Source: Diphasiastrum complanatum (Eukaryota > Streptophyta > Lycopodiopsida > Lycopodiales > Lycopodiaceae). From it: a stretch of DNA of 64,000 nucleotides. The notes below the pieces were generated by a model. The model saw only the letters and a list, made by a program, of their open reading frames with translations, was not told where the DNA came from and ran no database searches. The stretch is taken from positions 10,133,806 to 10,197,805 of the forward strand of contig CM055092.1 in the NCBI GenBank assembly GCA_029204225.1, written 5' to 3'. Positions 1 through 11,095 of the stretch are shown piece after piece. Both the position numbers and the translations under genes were made by a program. Position 1 is the stretch's first letter. Each line of letters opens with the position of its first letter.

Positions 1-327
1 AAAAACTCTTAGAAGGAAAGCTCCTTGAACTGGAGTACGTGTGGAACCCCACCCCACCCCCGTGCGTGCACGAGTGGAAAAAACACACACACATGTACAT
101 GCACACACACATAATGGCCTTTGAAGAGAACAATTGACTGGAACCTTTTTATAGACTTGTTTCTCAGACCACAGCTCACCACTGAAGTTGGTATATTAGC
201 ATTCATTTTATAAAGATAACATATTCTTTCAACAAATAAAAATGTGTAATTTTGAACTAATAATTTAACAAGTTTTTATGTCCTAAAAGGATTGACAACA
301 AGGCTTCTTGTCAGCAAAATGGACCAT
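1..327. other. left flank without recognisable gene
   Basis: I see no gene here. It holds a short CA-rich simple stretch near 86-112 and a C-rich run near 45-62. It lies just outside the target-site duplication of the copia element that follows, so it is probably the pre-insertion host sequence. Confidence 0.5.
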
Positions 328-332
328 TAATT
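328..332. repeat. left target-site duplication (TAATT) of copia element
   Basis: The five bases TAATT directly before the LTR at 333 recur directly after the other LTR at 6878-6882. Five-base duplications are the usual footprint of copia integrases. The match fixes both outer ends of the element. Confidence 0.75.
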
Positions 333-1432
333 TGATGAGAAAATCGAGTCAGCGCTCTGATACCACTGTTGGGAGTCGAGCGGTGCTCCGATACGAATGA
401 TGAGAATTGTGAGAAGAAAATTTCACGAAAAACATTCGCGACTCTCTTTCGAGATTCGGATGGAGTTCAGATGCGTTCGCTGCGCACTGCCAGCTGAAAC
501 ACTCCTACAATCCTCCAGAGGGTAGTCAGGTACTACTGATCTACGTTCATAAAATTAATATAGCATTTGACTTCATTTCAACCAAGGTGCAGAATTCAAC
601 AAGAAAACTCAAACATATCAAAATAAACAGCATAAGCATTCAACATTCAAGATCAGACACAACCAGAAAATAATCTATATTGATTTTCTCTGATTTCTTC
701 AGGGCACTGCATGCGAATCCACGCAGTGCGTTGGCGTGAGAGAAGCACGGTTCTCTCACGAGTATTAGTCTCGCTTTACTAGCGGACAATCGGATCTTCT
801 GATCCTAGACAGAATTGTCTTCTCGCATGTAGGCGGAGCTTCCGTCTGTGTTCGTCTTGATTGCTTACTAGCATCAGACTACTTCTTGTTCTTCTTTTCT
901 TACACGGTTACACACTGTGTATCCTATTGATATATGTCAAGTATTATTTAGTAAGTACAGTCTCTCTATGCAAATCTAAGATTAGAGTGATTAACCATCT
1001 ACAACTAACCAGAGAATTACAAGAGTGGCAGTTTAGCCACGACCTAGGGAGTATCTGCTGACGTCATGCCATCTGGTCAGATCTCTGTACTTCTGGTACT
1101 TGCGTGATCTCTGGTGGTACTCCTTGAAGCGTGAGGACAGAACAGGTTTCGTTTCCACTGTTGGTTTCGTTTACCTCGTTCGCCTTTCTCTCGTATAGGA
1201 CCGCAAGGGAATCTCGTTCGTGGATCGTTCGTGTTTGCGAACCGTTGGTCTTCGTCTTCGTTGACTTTCGTGTTCACGAAACTCTTCGTGTTTCGTGTCT
1301 TCAGATGTTCGAGTTTGCGAAGATGCTCGTCGTCGTCTTCGTTGACTTTCGTGTTCTCGAAACTCTTCGTGTATCGTGTCGAGGGGCTGTAAGCTATCAA
1401 GGCTTTGTGTTCAGAAACACTTTGTTTCTTCA
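333..1432 (-). repeat. 3' LTR of the copia element (left copy)
   Basis: This copy is 1,100 bp long, begins TGATGAGAAAATC and ends TTTGTTTCTTCA on the plus strand. It aligns along its whole length with 5763-6877. It contains short internal repeats around 1260-1375 built on TTCGTGTTCACGAAACTCTTCGTGT-like units. An open frame runs through its right part (see 1077-1432). Confidence 0.9.
1077..1432 (-). other. open frame inside the 3' LTR, continuous with pol
   Basis: The RNase H reading frame does not stop at the polypurine tract. It continues for about 118 codons into the LTR, to a stop at 1077. The LTR-coded part is hydrophilic and charged, with two near-copies of a TKSF-NTKVNEDDD-type segment and then an Arg-rich tail. 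The same frame is open in the other LTR (6522-6878) with only a few residue changes. No domain is recognised. It may be a C-terminal extension of Pol or simply an undisturbed frame in a young LTR. Confidence 0.5.
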
Positions 1433-1445
1433 GCTTCCTCTCAAA
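1433..1445 (-). promoter_or_regulatory. polypurine tract of the copia element
   Basis: On the minus strand TTTGAGAGGAAGC lies immediately before the 3' LTR start TGAAGAAACAAAG. A purine-rich tract at this place primes plus-strand DNA synthesis in LTR retrotransposons. Confidence 0.75.
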
Positions 1446-2210
1446 GCATGGTAGCCTTATGATCCCGAGACTGCTCCTTTGCCTCTCAAAGAGTCCTTTG
1501 TCCAGAGCCTTTGTGAAGATATTAGCAACCATATCTTTCGTTCCGATGAAGGTGGTCTTCTTCTCAATCAGATCCCTGATCAAGTGATACTTGATCCCAA
1601 TGTGCTTCATCCTGGAATGGAACACGGGATCCTTCGTGAGGTGTATTGCAGAGGTGTTGTCCATCTGCAAGACCAGTGGCTCGTTCCTTGTTTCGCCCAA
1701 TTCGTCCAGGAACTGCCTTAGCCAAATTATTTCGTTGGCCATCTTTGTTGCTGCTACGTACTCTGCTTCGCAGGACGACTGGGCTACAATGGTCTGCTTC
1801 TTGCTGACCCAGAGAACTGTTGCTCCTGATGCAATGGTGCATCCTCCTTAAACGCTTTTATTGTCGTTCCTGAGAGATGCCCAGCTAGCGTCGCTGTAGG
1901 AAAGTATCCTGAGACCTGCACCATGACAATAACACAAGCCATAATCCCTCGTTAATTGAAGATATCGCTAAATTCGTTTCGCAATCTTCCAATGTGTCGA
2001 GCCTGGATTCGTGCAGAATTTGCTCATCCTAAATACTGCATAAGCAATATCAGGACGTGTGTTGTCTGCATGGTACATCAGTGAACCTATCAGCCTTCTG
2101 TAGGGAGTGAGCTGCATCTGTTCTCTTTCTTCCTCAGTCTTTGGACTGTCATCATTTGTTAGCACCGTTCCTGCGAGCATTGGAGTGTTCGCTCCTTTGC
2201 AGTTCAGCAT
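1433..2210 (-). pseudogene. copia RT C-terminus and RNase H
   Basis: The upstream part (2210 to 1968) reads TPYRRLIGSLMYHADNTRPDIAYAV, the conserved end of copia reverse transcriptase. The downstream part (1742 onward) contains the RNase H end with MDNTSAIHLTKDPVFHSRMKHI and the IFTKALDKGLF tail. The stretch between has a frame change: RNase H residues on either side (SQDDW... region about 1840-1760) are in different frames. The final frame passes into the LTR without a stop. Confidence 0.85.
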
Positions 2211-2231
2211 CCCAAATTCTTCTAGGATCTT

Positions 2232-3051
2232 CTAGGTGTATCTGGACTGGTGAAGGTATAACTTGCCTCTCTCATAGTCCCTTTCAATTTGTAAGCCTAG
2301 GTAACACCTGGCTTCTCCCAGATCCACTATTTCGAAATGTTTCGAGATGTCTGTCTTTACTTCAGCAATTAGCCGCTCACTCCTGCAAAGTATCAGAGTA
2401 TCGTCCACATATACAGCCACTATGATGATCTGCCCATCTGTAACTCAGACATACACGTTGGAGTCAGCCAACAGAGGCTTGAATCCCAATGATTTCAGGG
2501 CCTGATCCTTCTTCTTGTACCATTGTCGGGCTAATTGCTTCAGACCGTAGATGCTTCTATGCATTCTGCATACATAGTCAGGAAGTGAATTCGAGACAAA
2601 TCTTGGGGTTGATCCATGTAGACTTCTTTGTCTAATTTACCATGCAAGAAGGCTGTCTTCTCGTCCACAATGTGGATCCTGAGGTCATAAGCTGCTGCAT
2701 ATGCGAACAACAGTCGTAGGGACGAATGTTTGACTACAGGAGAGAAGGTTTCAGAATAGTCAATGTCGTCTCTCTAAGAGAAACCCTTCGCTACCAGTCT
2801 TGCCTTGTATTTCGTCACACTCCCGTCTGGTCCATATTTGAGTTTGAAAACCCATTTGCATTTGACAGTCTTCGCTTATGAGGTAATGGCTCTAACGTCC
2901 ATACCTGGTTCTTCCTCATGGACTCCATCTCTTTGTTCATGGCTTGGATCCATTGGTCCTTTTCTGGACCTTCAATCGCCTCCTCGAATGTTTGTGGTTC
3001 GCCATTGAACCCGCAGAATTCTTCTGATGTGAAGGCTGAGCTGCCTGGCAC
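2232..3051 (-). pseudogene. copia reverse transcriptase
   Basis: The catalytic YVDDTLILCRSE block is at about 2415-2380, followed by FEIVDLGEARCYLGLQIERD. The N-terminal part at 3051-2815 includes EAIEGPEKDQWIQAMNKEMESM, the standard start of copia RT. The middle part between 2815 and 2420 is broken by stops and frame changes, for example a stop just upstream of the VAVYVDD block. It would copy the element RNA into DNA if intact. Confidence 0.88.
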
Positions 3052-3294
3052 AAATCTTGCTGGCGCTTTTTGTGGTCTTGTTGACCTTCTGGGAGATCCT
3101 CCCGGAACAACTATGCCTTTGCCCTTGTCTGCTCTGCTCAGTCTGGAACCATCTTGGTTTACAGGAACTGCGGCGGCAGGCTGCTTCTCGAATCTCTCTT
3201 CGTCTGATTTGTCGCTCGAATGGGAGACGACTCGAAAATCTTCGTTTTCGTATTCGTCCTCTGCTCCCTCTAACGTTGGCGGCAGGTCATAGTA

Positions 3295-4835
3295 CTATCT
3301 ATCCAGAACTTCATAGCTAACAGGGTCTTCGTTGGCCATTGTCCTGCTCTCGTCGAATTTGACATCCCTCACTGTTTTCACAATGTTCGTGTCTGGCAGG
3401 TAGATTCTGTAGTATGACGAATTATTGTCATAACCTACGAGAAACCCTTGCTCGGCTTTCTCATCAAGCTTCTTGCGAAGCTTATCAGGAATATGTGCAT
3501 ATGCTGCACAGCCAAATATTCTGACGTGAGACAGGTTGGGCTTTCTACCCCACCATAGCTCATGTGGTGTCGTGTGAGGAACACCAGATTTACCTGTCCT
3601 GTTCTGGATGTATGCGGCTGTAGCTACTGCTTCAGCCCACAGTGCCCTTGGAGCCTTCGAATAGGCCATCATGCATCTGGCTGCTTCCATTAGGGTCATG
3701 TTCTTTCGTTCAGCAACACCATTGTGCTGCAGTGTGTAGGCTGCAGTTCTTCTGTGAATGATGCCACGATCATTGCAGAAGTCAATGAAGCGATTCAAGA
3801 TATATTCGCCACCTCGATCTGTTTTGATTTGCTTCACCTTGCTGCATGTGCATCTCTCAGCCCAGTTCACATATTCTGTGAATTTGTCGAGTGCTTCAGA
3901 TTTATTTAGAATAAAATATACTCTAGCAAACTTGCTATAATCATCAATGAAGGTTATATAATAATTTGAACCTCCTACTGAGATCACGTTGAATGGACCG
4001 CAGATGTCAGAGTGCACCAGCTCCAGAATCTTTGTTGTTCTGTAGGAGTCTTTGACGAATGGTGTGCGTGACATCTTGCCTTTCAAACATGCATCACAGG
4101 TGGCCAAATTGGTTGCATTCGAGATGCTGACCCCTGTTATTGCTCTATGATGACTTGCCTGGTAGAGTGCCATTGAGTTCATGTGGCAGAGTCTTCTGTG
4201 CCACAGAGTGTCTGGCGAGTCGTCATGAGTCTGATGTACCTGATCTGCAAGTAGGCGTACCTTCAGATGATATAGGTTCCCTTTCCTTCTGCCTTGAGCA
4301 ATGAGAGTGCTGGTGCTGGCATCAATCACGTTGCATGCTTCGTTAGAAAACGTCACACGCATCCCTGCATCTGCTATTCTTGCTACAAAGAGCAAGTCTT
4401 GCTGCAGAGTTGGCACGAATAGAACGTCTTCGAGTCGTCTATCTCTGCCATTGGTGTTGAGCCAGAGTGAACCAATACCGTTCACTTGATGTCTGGATCC
4501 ATCTCCAAGAACTATGAATCTTGAGGGATCTGCACTTCTGAAATCAGACATGATTCGTCTTGATGTCACGAAGTGCGACGTGGCTCCCGAATCCAGGATC
4601 ACCTCGTGCGTGTCATACGTTGATGCTGCACACACATCTTCACAGATGTAGGCGATCGAACAATTTTTGTTCGTTCTTTCTTCCCCCATCTTCGAGCTCT
4701 CGGGCTCCTCGACATAGGATGAACTATTATCGTTCTCCTGTCTGTTCTGTGCTGATCTGTTTCTTGGGTTCTGGCGGCAATCCATGGCTGCATGACCCTT
4801 CTTATGGCAATGGATACACTCAATCTTGGGATTGA
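3295..4835 (-). pseudogene. copia zinc knuckle, protease and integrase
   Basis: A long open frame of 496 codons from 4785 covers, in order, the end of a CCHC knuckle (CIHCHKKGHAAMDC just upstream), the protease active site LDSGATSHFV, the pre-integrase zinc region with LWHRRLCHMN and CDACLKGKM, and the integrase core. The core shows D (HSDICGPF), D (KTDRGGEY) and E (NGVAERKN) in the normal order. The C-terminal RIFGCAAYAHIP block is also present. The frame is intact over this part. It is separated from gag by a stop after CRRDGHTVDT. Confidence 0.92.
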
Positions 4836-4839
4836 GCCA

Positions 4840-5648
4840 TCAGGTATCTACTGTATGCCCATCTCTTCTGCATCTCGTGCAGGTCTTCTTGTCGGCATCT
4901 TGTCGTTTCGACCTTCCTTTGGTCTTCCAATTGCCTTTGCTGGTCCCCTCTGCTTGCTGGTCACGATCCTGCCTCTGATTCGACTCCCTCTTAGGCTTGA
5001 ACTGTTTCTTTGATTTTTCTTTGTTGTCGTAGAGTGTCTGGTCAGAACCATCTTTGTGATCAAGATGCTCTCTGGCCTCGACTTCCTCTTGAATCTCGAC
5101 AATCGCCTTTTCGAGGTTCGTGGTAGGATCTTTCGCGAGCAGGGTTCGTGTCGTCTGGAAAGATCTGGGTAACACTCTCAATAGATATGTGAGCTGCTTC
5201 TCAGCTGATACTGCATTCTCTGCTCCTGAGTTGTGTAGTGATAGAAACAGATCCTTCATCTTTCTCACAAAAGAGGTGAGGTCTTTTCCATCCCACTGCA
5301 GATTCGTCAGCTGATCTTCCAGCATCATAATCTGACTTCTTGATTTCGTCTGAAATCTTGTGAGCAGTGTATCCCACATCTCCTTAGCTTTGGAGAGTGT
5401 AGCCAGGTCAAGTGTAAGGCTATCTTCGATGGAAGATGATAGCAAGGCTACTGCTTTGTCGTTTTTCTCCCTCCATTCGCGTAGCTCCTTGCCTGTTGTC
5501 GTAGGCATTTCTTCTGTGCCATCCACCCAGGGAAGAGTCCTTTGCCCTTGAGTATCAAAGATATTTTTACTTTCCAGGCTAGAAAGTTAGATCCCGAAGA
5601 ATCAAGTATAGTGCAGATCTTGTTCTGCATGTTGCTGATTGAAGTCAT
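4840..5648 (-). pseudogene. copia gag
   Basis: The start at 5648 gives MTSISNMQNK followed by SNFLAWKVKISLIL, the conserved copia gag opening. A frame change near 5526 is needed to continue into WREKNDKAVALLSSSI and MWDTLLTRFQTKS. The C-terminus is basic and leads to a cysteine pair CTRC close to a stop at 4840, upstream of the true zinc knuckle. Gag would form the particle that packages element RNA. Confidence 0.87.
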
Positions 5649-5748
5649 TGCTTCTTGAAGTCTGTTTTTCTTGTCGTTTGGTTGATTGTCTGAATGCTTG
5701 GCCTCCTGGATCTGCTAGCTTCTCGGTTATCTTAGAATATGACAGGGT

Positions 5749-5762
5749 GGCTCTGATACCAC
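5749..5762 (-). promoter_or_regulatory. primer-binding site (initiator Met tRNA)
   Basis: The minus strand reads GTGGTATCAGAGCC directly after the 5' LTR. This is complementary to the 3' end of plant initiator methionine tRNA, the usual primer of plant copia elements. A second TGGTATCAGAGC occurs about 35 bases inside each LTR (near 357-368 and 5787-5798), so the core motif is doubled. Confidence 0.8.
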
Positions 5763-6877
5763 TAATGAGAAAATCGAGTCAGCGCTCTGATACCACTGTT
5801 GGGAGTCAAGCGGTGCTCCGATACGAATGATGAGAATCGTGAGAAGAAAATTTCACAAAAAACATTCGCGACTCTCTTTCGAGATTCGGATGGAGTTCAG
5901 ATGCGTTCGCTGCGCACTGCTAGTTGAAACACTCCTACAATCCTCCAGAGGGTAGTCAGGTACTATTGATCTACGTTCATAAAATTAATATAGCATTTAA
6001 CGTCATTTCAACCAAGGTGCGGAATTCAACAAGAAAACTCAGACATATTAAAATAAACAGCATAAGCATTCGACATTCAAGATCAGACACAACTAGAAAA
6101 TAATCTATATTGATTTTCTCTGATTTCTTCAGGGGACTGCATGCGAATCCACGCAGTGCGTTGGCGTGAGAGAACTGTGTGGCGTGAGAGAAGCACGGTT
6201 CTCTCACGAGTATTAGTCTCGCTTTACTAGCGGACAATCGGATCTTCTGATCCTAGACAGAATTGTCTTCTCGCATGTAGGCGGAGCTTCCGTCTGTGTT
6301 CGTCTTGATTGCTTACTAGCATCAGACTACTTGTTCTTCTTTTCTTACACGGTTACACACTGTGTATCCTATTGATATATGTCAAGTATTATTTAGTAAG
6401 TACAGTCTCTCTATGCAAATCTAAGATTAGAGTGATTGACCATCTACAACTAACCAGAGAATTACAAGAGTGGCAGTTTAGCCACGACCTAGGGCGTATC
6501 TGCTGACGTCATGCCATCAGGTCAGATCTCTGTACTTCTGGTACTTGCGTGATCTCTGGTGGTACTCCTTGAAGCGTGAGGACAGAACAGGTTTCGTTTC
6601 CACCGTTGGTTTCGTTTACCTCGTTCGCCTTTCTCTCGTATAGGACCGCAAGGGAATCTCGTTCGTGGATCGTTCGTGTTCGCGAACCGTTGGTCTTCGT
6701 CTTCATTGACTTTCGTGTTCACGAAACTCTTCGTGTTTCGTGTCTTCAGATGTTCGAGTTCGCGAAGATGCTCGTCGTCGTCTTCGTTGACTTTCGTGTT
6801 CGCGAAACTCTTCGTGTATCGTGTCGAGGGGCTGTAAGCTATCAAGGCTTTGTGTTCAGAAACACTTTGTTTTTTCA
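5763..6877 (-). repeat. 5' LTR of the copia element (right copy)
   Basis: This copy is 1,115 bp long and nearly identical to 333-1432. It starts TAATGAG rather than TGATGAG, so the terminal TG has mutated to TA. It has a 15-bp tandem duplication around 6165-6183 (GGCGTGAGAGAA repeated). Being the 5' LTR on the minus strand, it would carry the promoter of the element. Confidence 0.9.
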
Positions 6878-6882
6878 TAATT
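6878..6882. repeat. right target-site duplication (TAATT)
   Basis: This matches 328-332 and closes the copia insertion on the right. Confidence 0.75.
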
Positions 6883-7830
6883 ATGGAGGTTGTTTGAAGA
6901 GTGACTCACCAATGACAAACTAGACAAGCCTTGTGAGTCTTAAATGACTCGTGAGCTAGTGGCATAAACGAGCTGCATAGTCTTTAAAGGCATCACCTTT
7001 GTAGTTAGAGGCCAACGCTTCACACTTTTAAAAATTAGTTCGTACTTGCTATGCGTGCATAGAGAAGCTTGTTGGAGGTAGAAGAATTCTTTAAATCTCA
7101 TGAGTTATGCTAGAATTGGTTTAAAGAATCTCTGTCTTGGGAAATTTTAGAGAGAGAAAACTTTAGTTCACGTGGTGTCATGTAGCCTCTAGGAGTTGTA
7201 TGTTGAATCTAGTTATTTAGGAGATCAAGAGAAGCCATTCTACCCTACAACTAGTTCACAGTTGGAGATTTCTACAAGTCGTTAGAGGCAACCACAACAA
7301 CTAGGAGAGAGCTTTAATACAACAATGTCTTTTCTAAAAGAAATTTGTGAAAAGAAATCAAGCAAGTGCAAGCTGCATGAAATTCTAGTGTAAATACCTT
7401 AGGTGTGCGAGAAAGTTTTAAAGTATAGGTTATTTGAAAGTAGTAGCTACAAGCTTAGGATGGCAAGTCCTGGTGATTTTAATATGGGAAATCTTACAAG
7501 CTAGATAGGTACAACTACAATGTGCACAAGTTCAAGACAAAAAATGTTCCCATGGCAAAAGATTGATGAGAGATTATTATTGGATAAGTAGCTAGACAAT
7601 TCATCATGTTATCAATTCGTCTATGGAAGATTATATGATTCGCACTTTAGTGATGCACCAAAGTTAGCTTTGGGATGTTCTAAAGTCAATGAGACAACCG
7701 ACGCTTTAAGGTTTTTGTACTTGAAAAAGAGGTTGCATTCTTTGAGGATGCACCCATGAGATGCCATAAAGACAACATTTTTTCCTTTCAGTTTGGGTTT
7801 GGTGGGTAAGATTGAAGCTCTAGGCAAAAT
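6883..7830 (+). mobile_element. degraded copia 5' part with gag remnant
   Basis: The first 570 bases hold no gene and look like an eroded leader or LTR. From about 7462 the plus strand reads MASPGDFNMG, then, after stops, LDRYNYNVHKFKTKNV, a clear relative of the copia gag opening (normally NYxxWKxKM). Further on, LRFLYLKKRLHSLRMH at about 7710-7755 matches the gag segment that ends LKRELxxLKM. Several stops break it. Confidence 0.6.
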
Positions 7831-7833
7831 TTC

Positions 7834-7906
7834 ATGTCATCAAAGTCTATGTGAAGATGGAAGATGGGAAAGTCTTTATTTCTTTGGGGCAGTTGGCCTC
7901 TACAAA
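7834..7906 (-). repeat. gypsy LTR start (3' LTR fragment), minus strand
   Basis: These roughly 75 bases are almost identical to 9530-9604 in the same orientation and inverted to 11096-11170. On the minus strand it starts TGTAATTTGTAGAGG after a purine tract (GTTGGAGGGG), so it is the beginning of a 3' LTR that has lost the rest. Confidence 0.7.
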
Positions 7907-8640
7907 TTACACCCCTCCAACCCATAAAGCGTTGTCCTCAACGAATATTTCTCAAATAAGAATCTAGAATTTCTGGATACTCTTTGAAAAAGTCTTCTTC
8001 TATCCATTTTGCATCCATGGTTGGATAATTCTTAAACTTGAGGAGGTATGGTGTTGACGTTAATTCTTTTTTTTCAGGTCTGATCTTGTGCATTAAAATC
8101 TGTTCGGATTGAAGAATCTCTTCGGTTCCTTGATCTTCTTCAGATCCCTTGAGATGGAATAAAATGGGCTTTTCTTACTGAATCTATCTGGAATAGTCCA
8201 AATTATTTCATTTCCATTCTTGGATTTTAAGTGGCCCTGAGACAAAATCCATAGTAATGTGTTCCCATGGGGATTCAGGAATGGGTAAAGGGTGAAGTAG
8301 TCTTGGAGTTTTCAACCCCCTTTAATCCTTAGTATGTTGACATACTAAACATGCATTTACATAATGTCTTGGTGGGTTGTGGCTTCCTATACATGATTTT
8401 AAAAGGTGTTTGAAATCCAGGTCACTGGCATACATAGTTTTTGATTGGAGTAAAGTCTTCATGATAAGCTATGGAGATATGATTAATTTTTTTTTTGGGT
8501 ATTCTTGATAAAGCATCGACAATCCTTATTGTCTTTCTGGGTGATGAATCAATGGAAAGTGGAAGGTACTACGTAGTTGGCCTACTCATGATGTTTTTCT
8601 TCAATAAGTCGTTGAGTGAGAAAGTATCTAAGACCTTGAT
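7907..8640 (-). pseudogene. Ty3/gypsy RNase H and integrase remnant, minus strand
   Basis: Reading downwards on the minus strand, 8640-8500 gives TDHQGLRYFLTQ, the RNase H to connection segment of gypsy Pol. About 8340-8160 gives an integrase piece equivalent to WEHITMDFVSGPL and FSKQAHFIP. About 8100-7930 is the C-terminal end leading to the polypurine tract. Large internal deletions and many stops are present. The same family lies inverted at 10600-11095. Confidence 0.72.
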
Positions 8641-9604
8641 GGTCCATCCCTTTTTCAAAGCACCTGAACACAAAAGCAAACACAGAGAGAACTAGGGAGC
8701 ATAAACCTGCAATCCATTTGGTAGGGGCGCACATTTCCTCTTATATAGAGAGTGGAGAAGCATTCCAAAGTGAATGAGGTGTTGTGGGGAAGACTCCAAT
8801 TGAACTAAAGATGAAGTGGAGTGCATGGGTGAGGTGCATTAGTTAGAGAGAGTGAATGGGTGAGTTGGATGGTGAAGTAAGAGTGTACGAGGGCGCCCCA
8901 TTCTAGGTGTGAAATAGCCTAGAAGCCATGTGCCAAGGTAGGTGGCTCAAGGTTTACACTTGGCCTCTTATTAACATATCACAACTTGGGAATTCACCCA
9001 AGTGCAATCTTACTAGGGAAAAAGCCAAAGTATGTGCCCATCTTATTTTGATTAATTCATTGGCACTTTTTTTCTAGAGGTTGCCCATCCTCAATCATGG
9101 TGGAAAAGGGTCAATAGGGTGATTAGTCCCTTGGCCTAGTCCCGATCTTTATAGACTCCTTTGAGCCTTCATTATAGACTTAGGAATAAGCCTTTTTTAT
9201 AAACTCTCTGAGCCTTCATTATAGACTTAGAAGTAAGCCTTCTTTGTTAACAGCCTTAAGCCTTCTTGTTCCTGTTCTTGTCCTTCAGGCACTTTCATAA
9301 GCAGGTCAGTCCTTAAGCCTAGAAGGCTTCTTATTCTTGTTATGGTTCTTCAGGCACTTTTGTGAGTACCTACACATACCTTCAAAGAAAGGTCAGTTTT
9401 CATACCATCAGACATGGCTCATAATAGGTTCTTAATTCTACAGGTAGTAATACCTGCACACTCAAATCATTAGAGCAATAAATTCATTCAATATCCAAAA
9501 AGAATAATGGTCATTGGTAGTTTCATGTCATCAAAGTCTATGTGAAGATGGAAGATAGGAAAGTCTTTATTTCTTTGGGGCAGTTTGCCTCTACAAATTA
9601 CACT
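8641..9604 (-). repeat. gypsy-family LTR, minus strand (truncated 5' LTR)
   Basis: This is an inverted copy of 11096 to about 12120. Shared landmarks are the TATATAGAGAGTGGAGAAGC block near 8742-8762, the repeated AAGCCTTCTT-rich segment at 9130-9350 and the terminal TACAAATTACA. Its inner end joins RNase H sequence directly, so everything from the LTR end through RT has been deleted. Confidence 0.72.
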
Positions 9605-9921
9605 TCACATTTTGGTATCAGAGCTAAGGTTGTAGGAAACCCTTCACATGGGGTTCACACATTAGTATCAGAGCTAAGGTTGTACATTTTGTGAATTTCT
9701 TGTGAGGGTTTTCTTTTTAGATGCCAACCCATCGAACTCTACATCTTTACTTTCAAATTGACTTCCCATCTGCTCTTATCTCTTTTTCTTTTCTTACAAG
9801 ACTTTTTCAATTCAAAAGAAAAACCATCTACAACTAGGTGGTCCTAGAGAGATCTTTGGATTTTCTTTTGTTTCCAACCCAATGCCATAAGAATTGCAGC
9901 TTCCATTTTTCTTTTTGAGGA
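9605..9921 (+). other. two primer-binding-site-like motifs
   Basis: TGGTATCAGAGCTAAGG occurs at about 9614, and a mutated second copy (TAGTATCAGAGCTAAGG) at about 9663, within a short direct repeat. These resemble initiator Met tRNA binding sites on the plus strand. They suggest the start of another degenerate LTR element running to the right. Confidence 0.45.
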
Positions 9922-10550
9922 GTGGCACTTTTCCGAATCCCAAGCTTTTCCATACTATTGGCCTTGAAATCTGTGTTTCAGGAAGGCTCTTTTGCTCCAA
10001 CAAAGATGACTAGCTCTTCACGAAGTGCTCCAAGCTTTTCCCCATCGCTATCGCCATCTCCATCTACATCACTTAGATCGACATCTTCTCGTCCGAGAAA
10101 AAGAAGAATTGAATTGCAAGAAAGTGGAAACAAAAAGATGATGAAAGAGCTCCATCCATTGTTCAAGAGACCTTTTGCATCAAGAACCCTAAATTGCATC
10201 GAGAAAATCAAGAAGACCAAGACTCATGCTCAGCATGATGAAGAATCCGATTATGAGACATTGGAAGCATACATGCAAAGAATCAAAAAGCCGCATGTAC
10301 AAGGAACATACAACCCAAAGTTAGTCATGGCCATTCAATTTTGAAGACCATACTAGTAAAACAAGGGAAGTATTTTCTTAACCATATTGATTGTCCATTA
10401 GGACCAAAAGAATGCTTTAAGTGTAGATGTTTTAAAGAAAATCATCAAATAGAGTGGTCAATCTCAAGTTGCACCAAGAATGATTTTGATTCGAATACCA
10501 TCAAGTACTTTTTCTTTGTATATTTTAATCATGCATGTTATGTGATCTAA
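9922..10550 (+). pseudogene. unrecognised open frames, possibly gag of an LTR element
   Basis: An open frame from about 10006 (MTSSSRSAPSFSPS) gives a Ser/Pro-rich then basic protein of about 112 residues, ending at 10344. A second frame continues with KECFKCRCFKENHQIEWS, which has a cysteine-rich look but no proper CCHC spacing. I do not recognise the family. The position, between primer-binding-like sites and a gypsy RNase H piece, makes a decayed gag plausible. Confidence 0.35.
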
Positions 10551-10589
10551 GCTTTTAGTAGCTTAACGCTTGTCTGCATACTATATGCA

Positions 10590-11095
10590 AAGTAAACTAT
10601 GGTGATATGTTGAATTCAATCGACATACATGAGAAAGAACTTCTAGCAATTATCCTTAAAGTATGGAAGCACCCATGAAAAAAACAATAAAGTTGTCGAT
10701 GCGACTTCTTCACCCTTTACCCATTCCTGAATCCCCATGGGAACACATTACTATGGATTTTGTCTCAGGGCCACTTAAAAACCAAGAATGGAAATGAAAT
10801 AATTTGGACTATTATCGATAGATTCAGTAAGCAAGCCCATTTTATTCCATGTAAGAAAAAGCTCAAGGGATCTGAAGAAGATTAGAAGAGATTCTTCAAT
10901 CCAAGCAGATCTTAATGCACAAGATCAGACCTGAAAGAAAAGAATTATCATCGACACTATACCTCCTCAAGTTTAAGAATCATCCAACCATGGATGCTAG
11001 ATGGATGGAAGAAGACTTCTTCAATGAGTATCCAAAAATTTTAGATTCTTATTTGAGAAATATTCGTTGAGGGCAACGCTTTATGCGTTGGAGGG
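10590..11095 (+). pseudogene. Ty3/gypsy RNase H and integrase remnant, plus strand
   Basis: About 10600-10670 reads a decayed HEKELLAIILKVWKH, the RNase H start of gypsy Pol. It jumps to LPIPESPWEHITMDFVSGPL (10712-10772), the integrase core. The C-terminal part continues to AAGAATCATCCAACC and a purine tract GTTGGAGGGGTG at about 11083-11095. Stops are frequent. It is the inverted partner of 7907-8640. Confidence 0.75.

Larger units (their letters stand above)
333..6877 (-). mobile_element. Ty1/copia LTR retrotransposon, nearly complete, minus strand
   Basis: The element runs LTR, primer-binding site, gag, protease, integrase, reverse transcriptase, RNase H, polypurine tract, LTR when read on the minus strand. 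The order protease-integrase-RT-RNase H is diagnostic of Ty1/copia. The two LTRs are almost identical apart from scattered substitutions and a 15-bp duplication in the right copy. The element is flanked by TAATT on both sides. The coding region has frameshifts and stops in gag and RT, so it is not autonomous as it stands, but it is much the youngest element in the window. Total length is about 6.5 kb. Confidence 0.93.

Noticed and set aside
1131-1851. Several plus-strand open frames in the copia RNase H/LTR region
   Set aside because: They are shadows of the minus-strand Pol and LTR frame.
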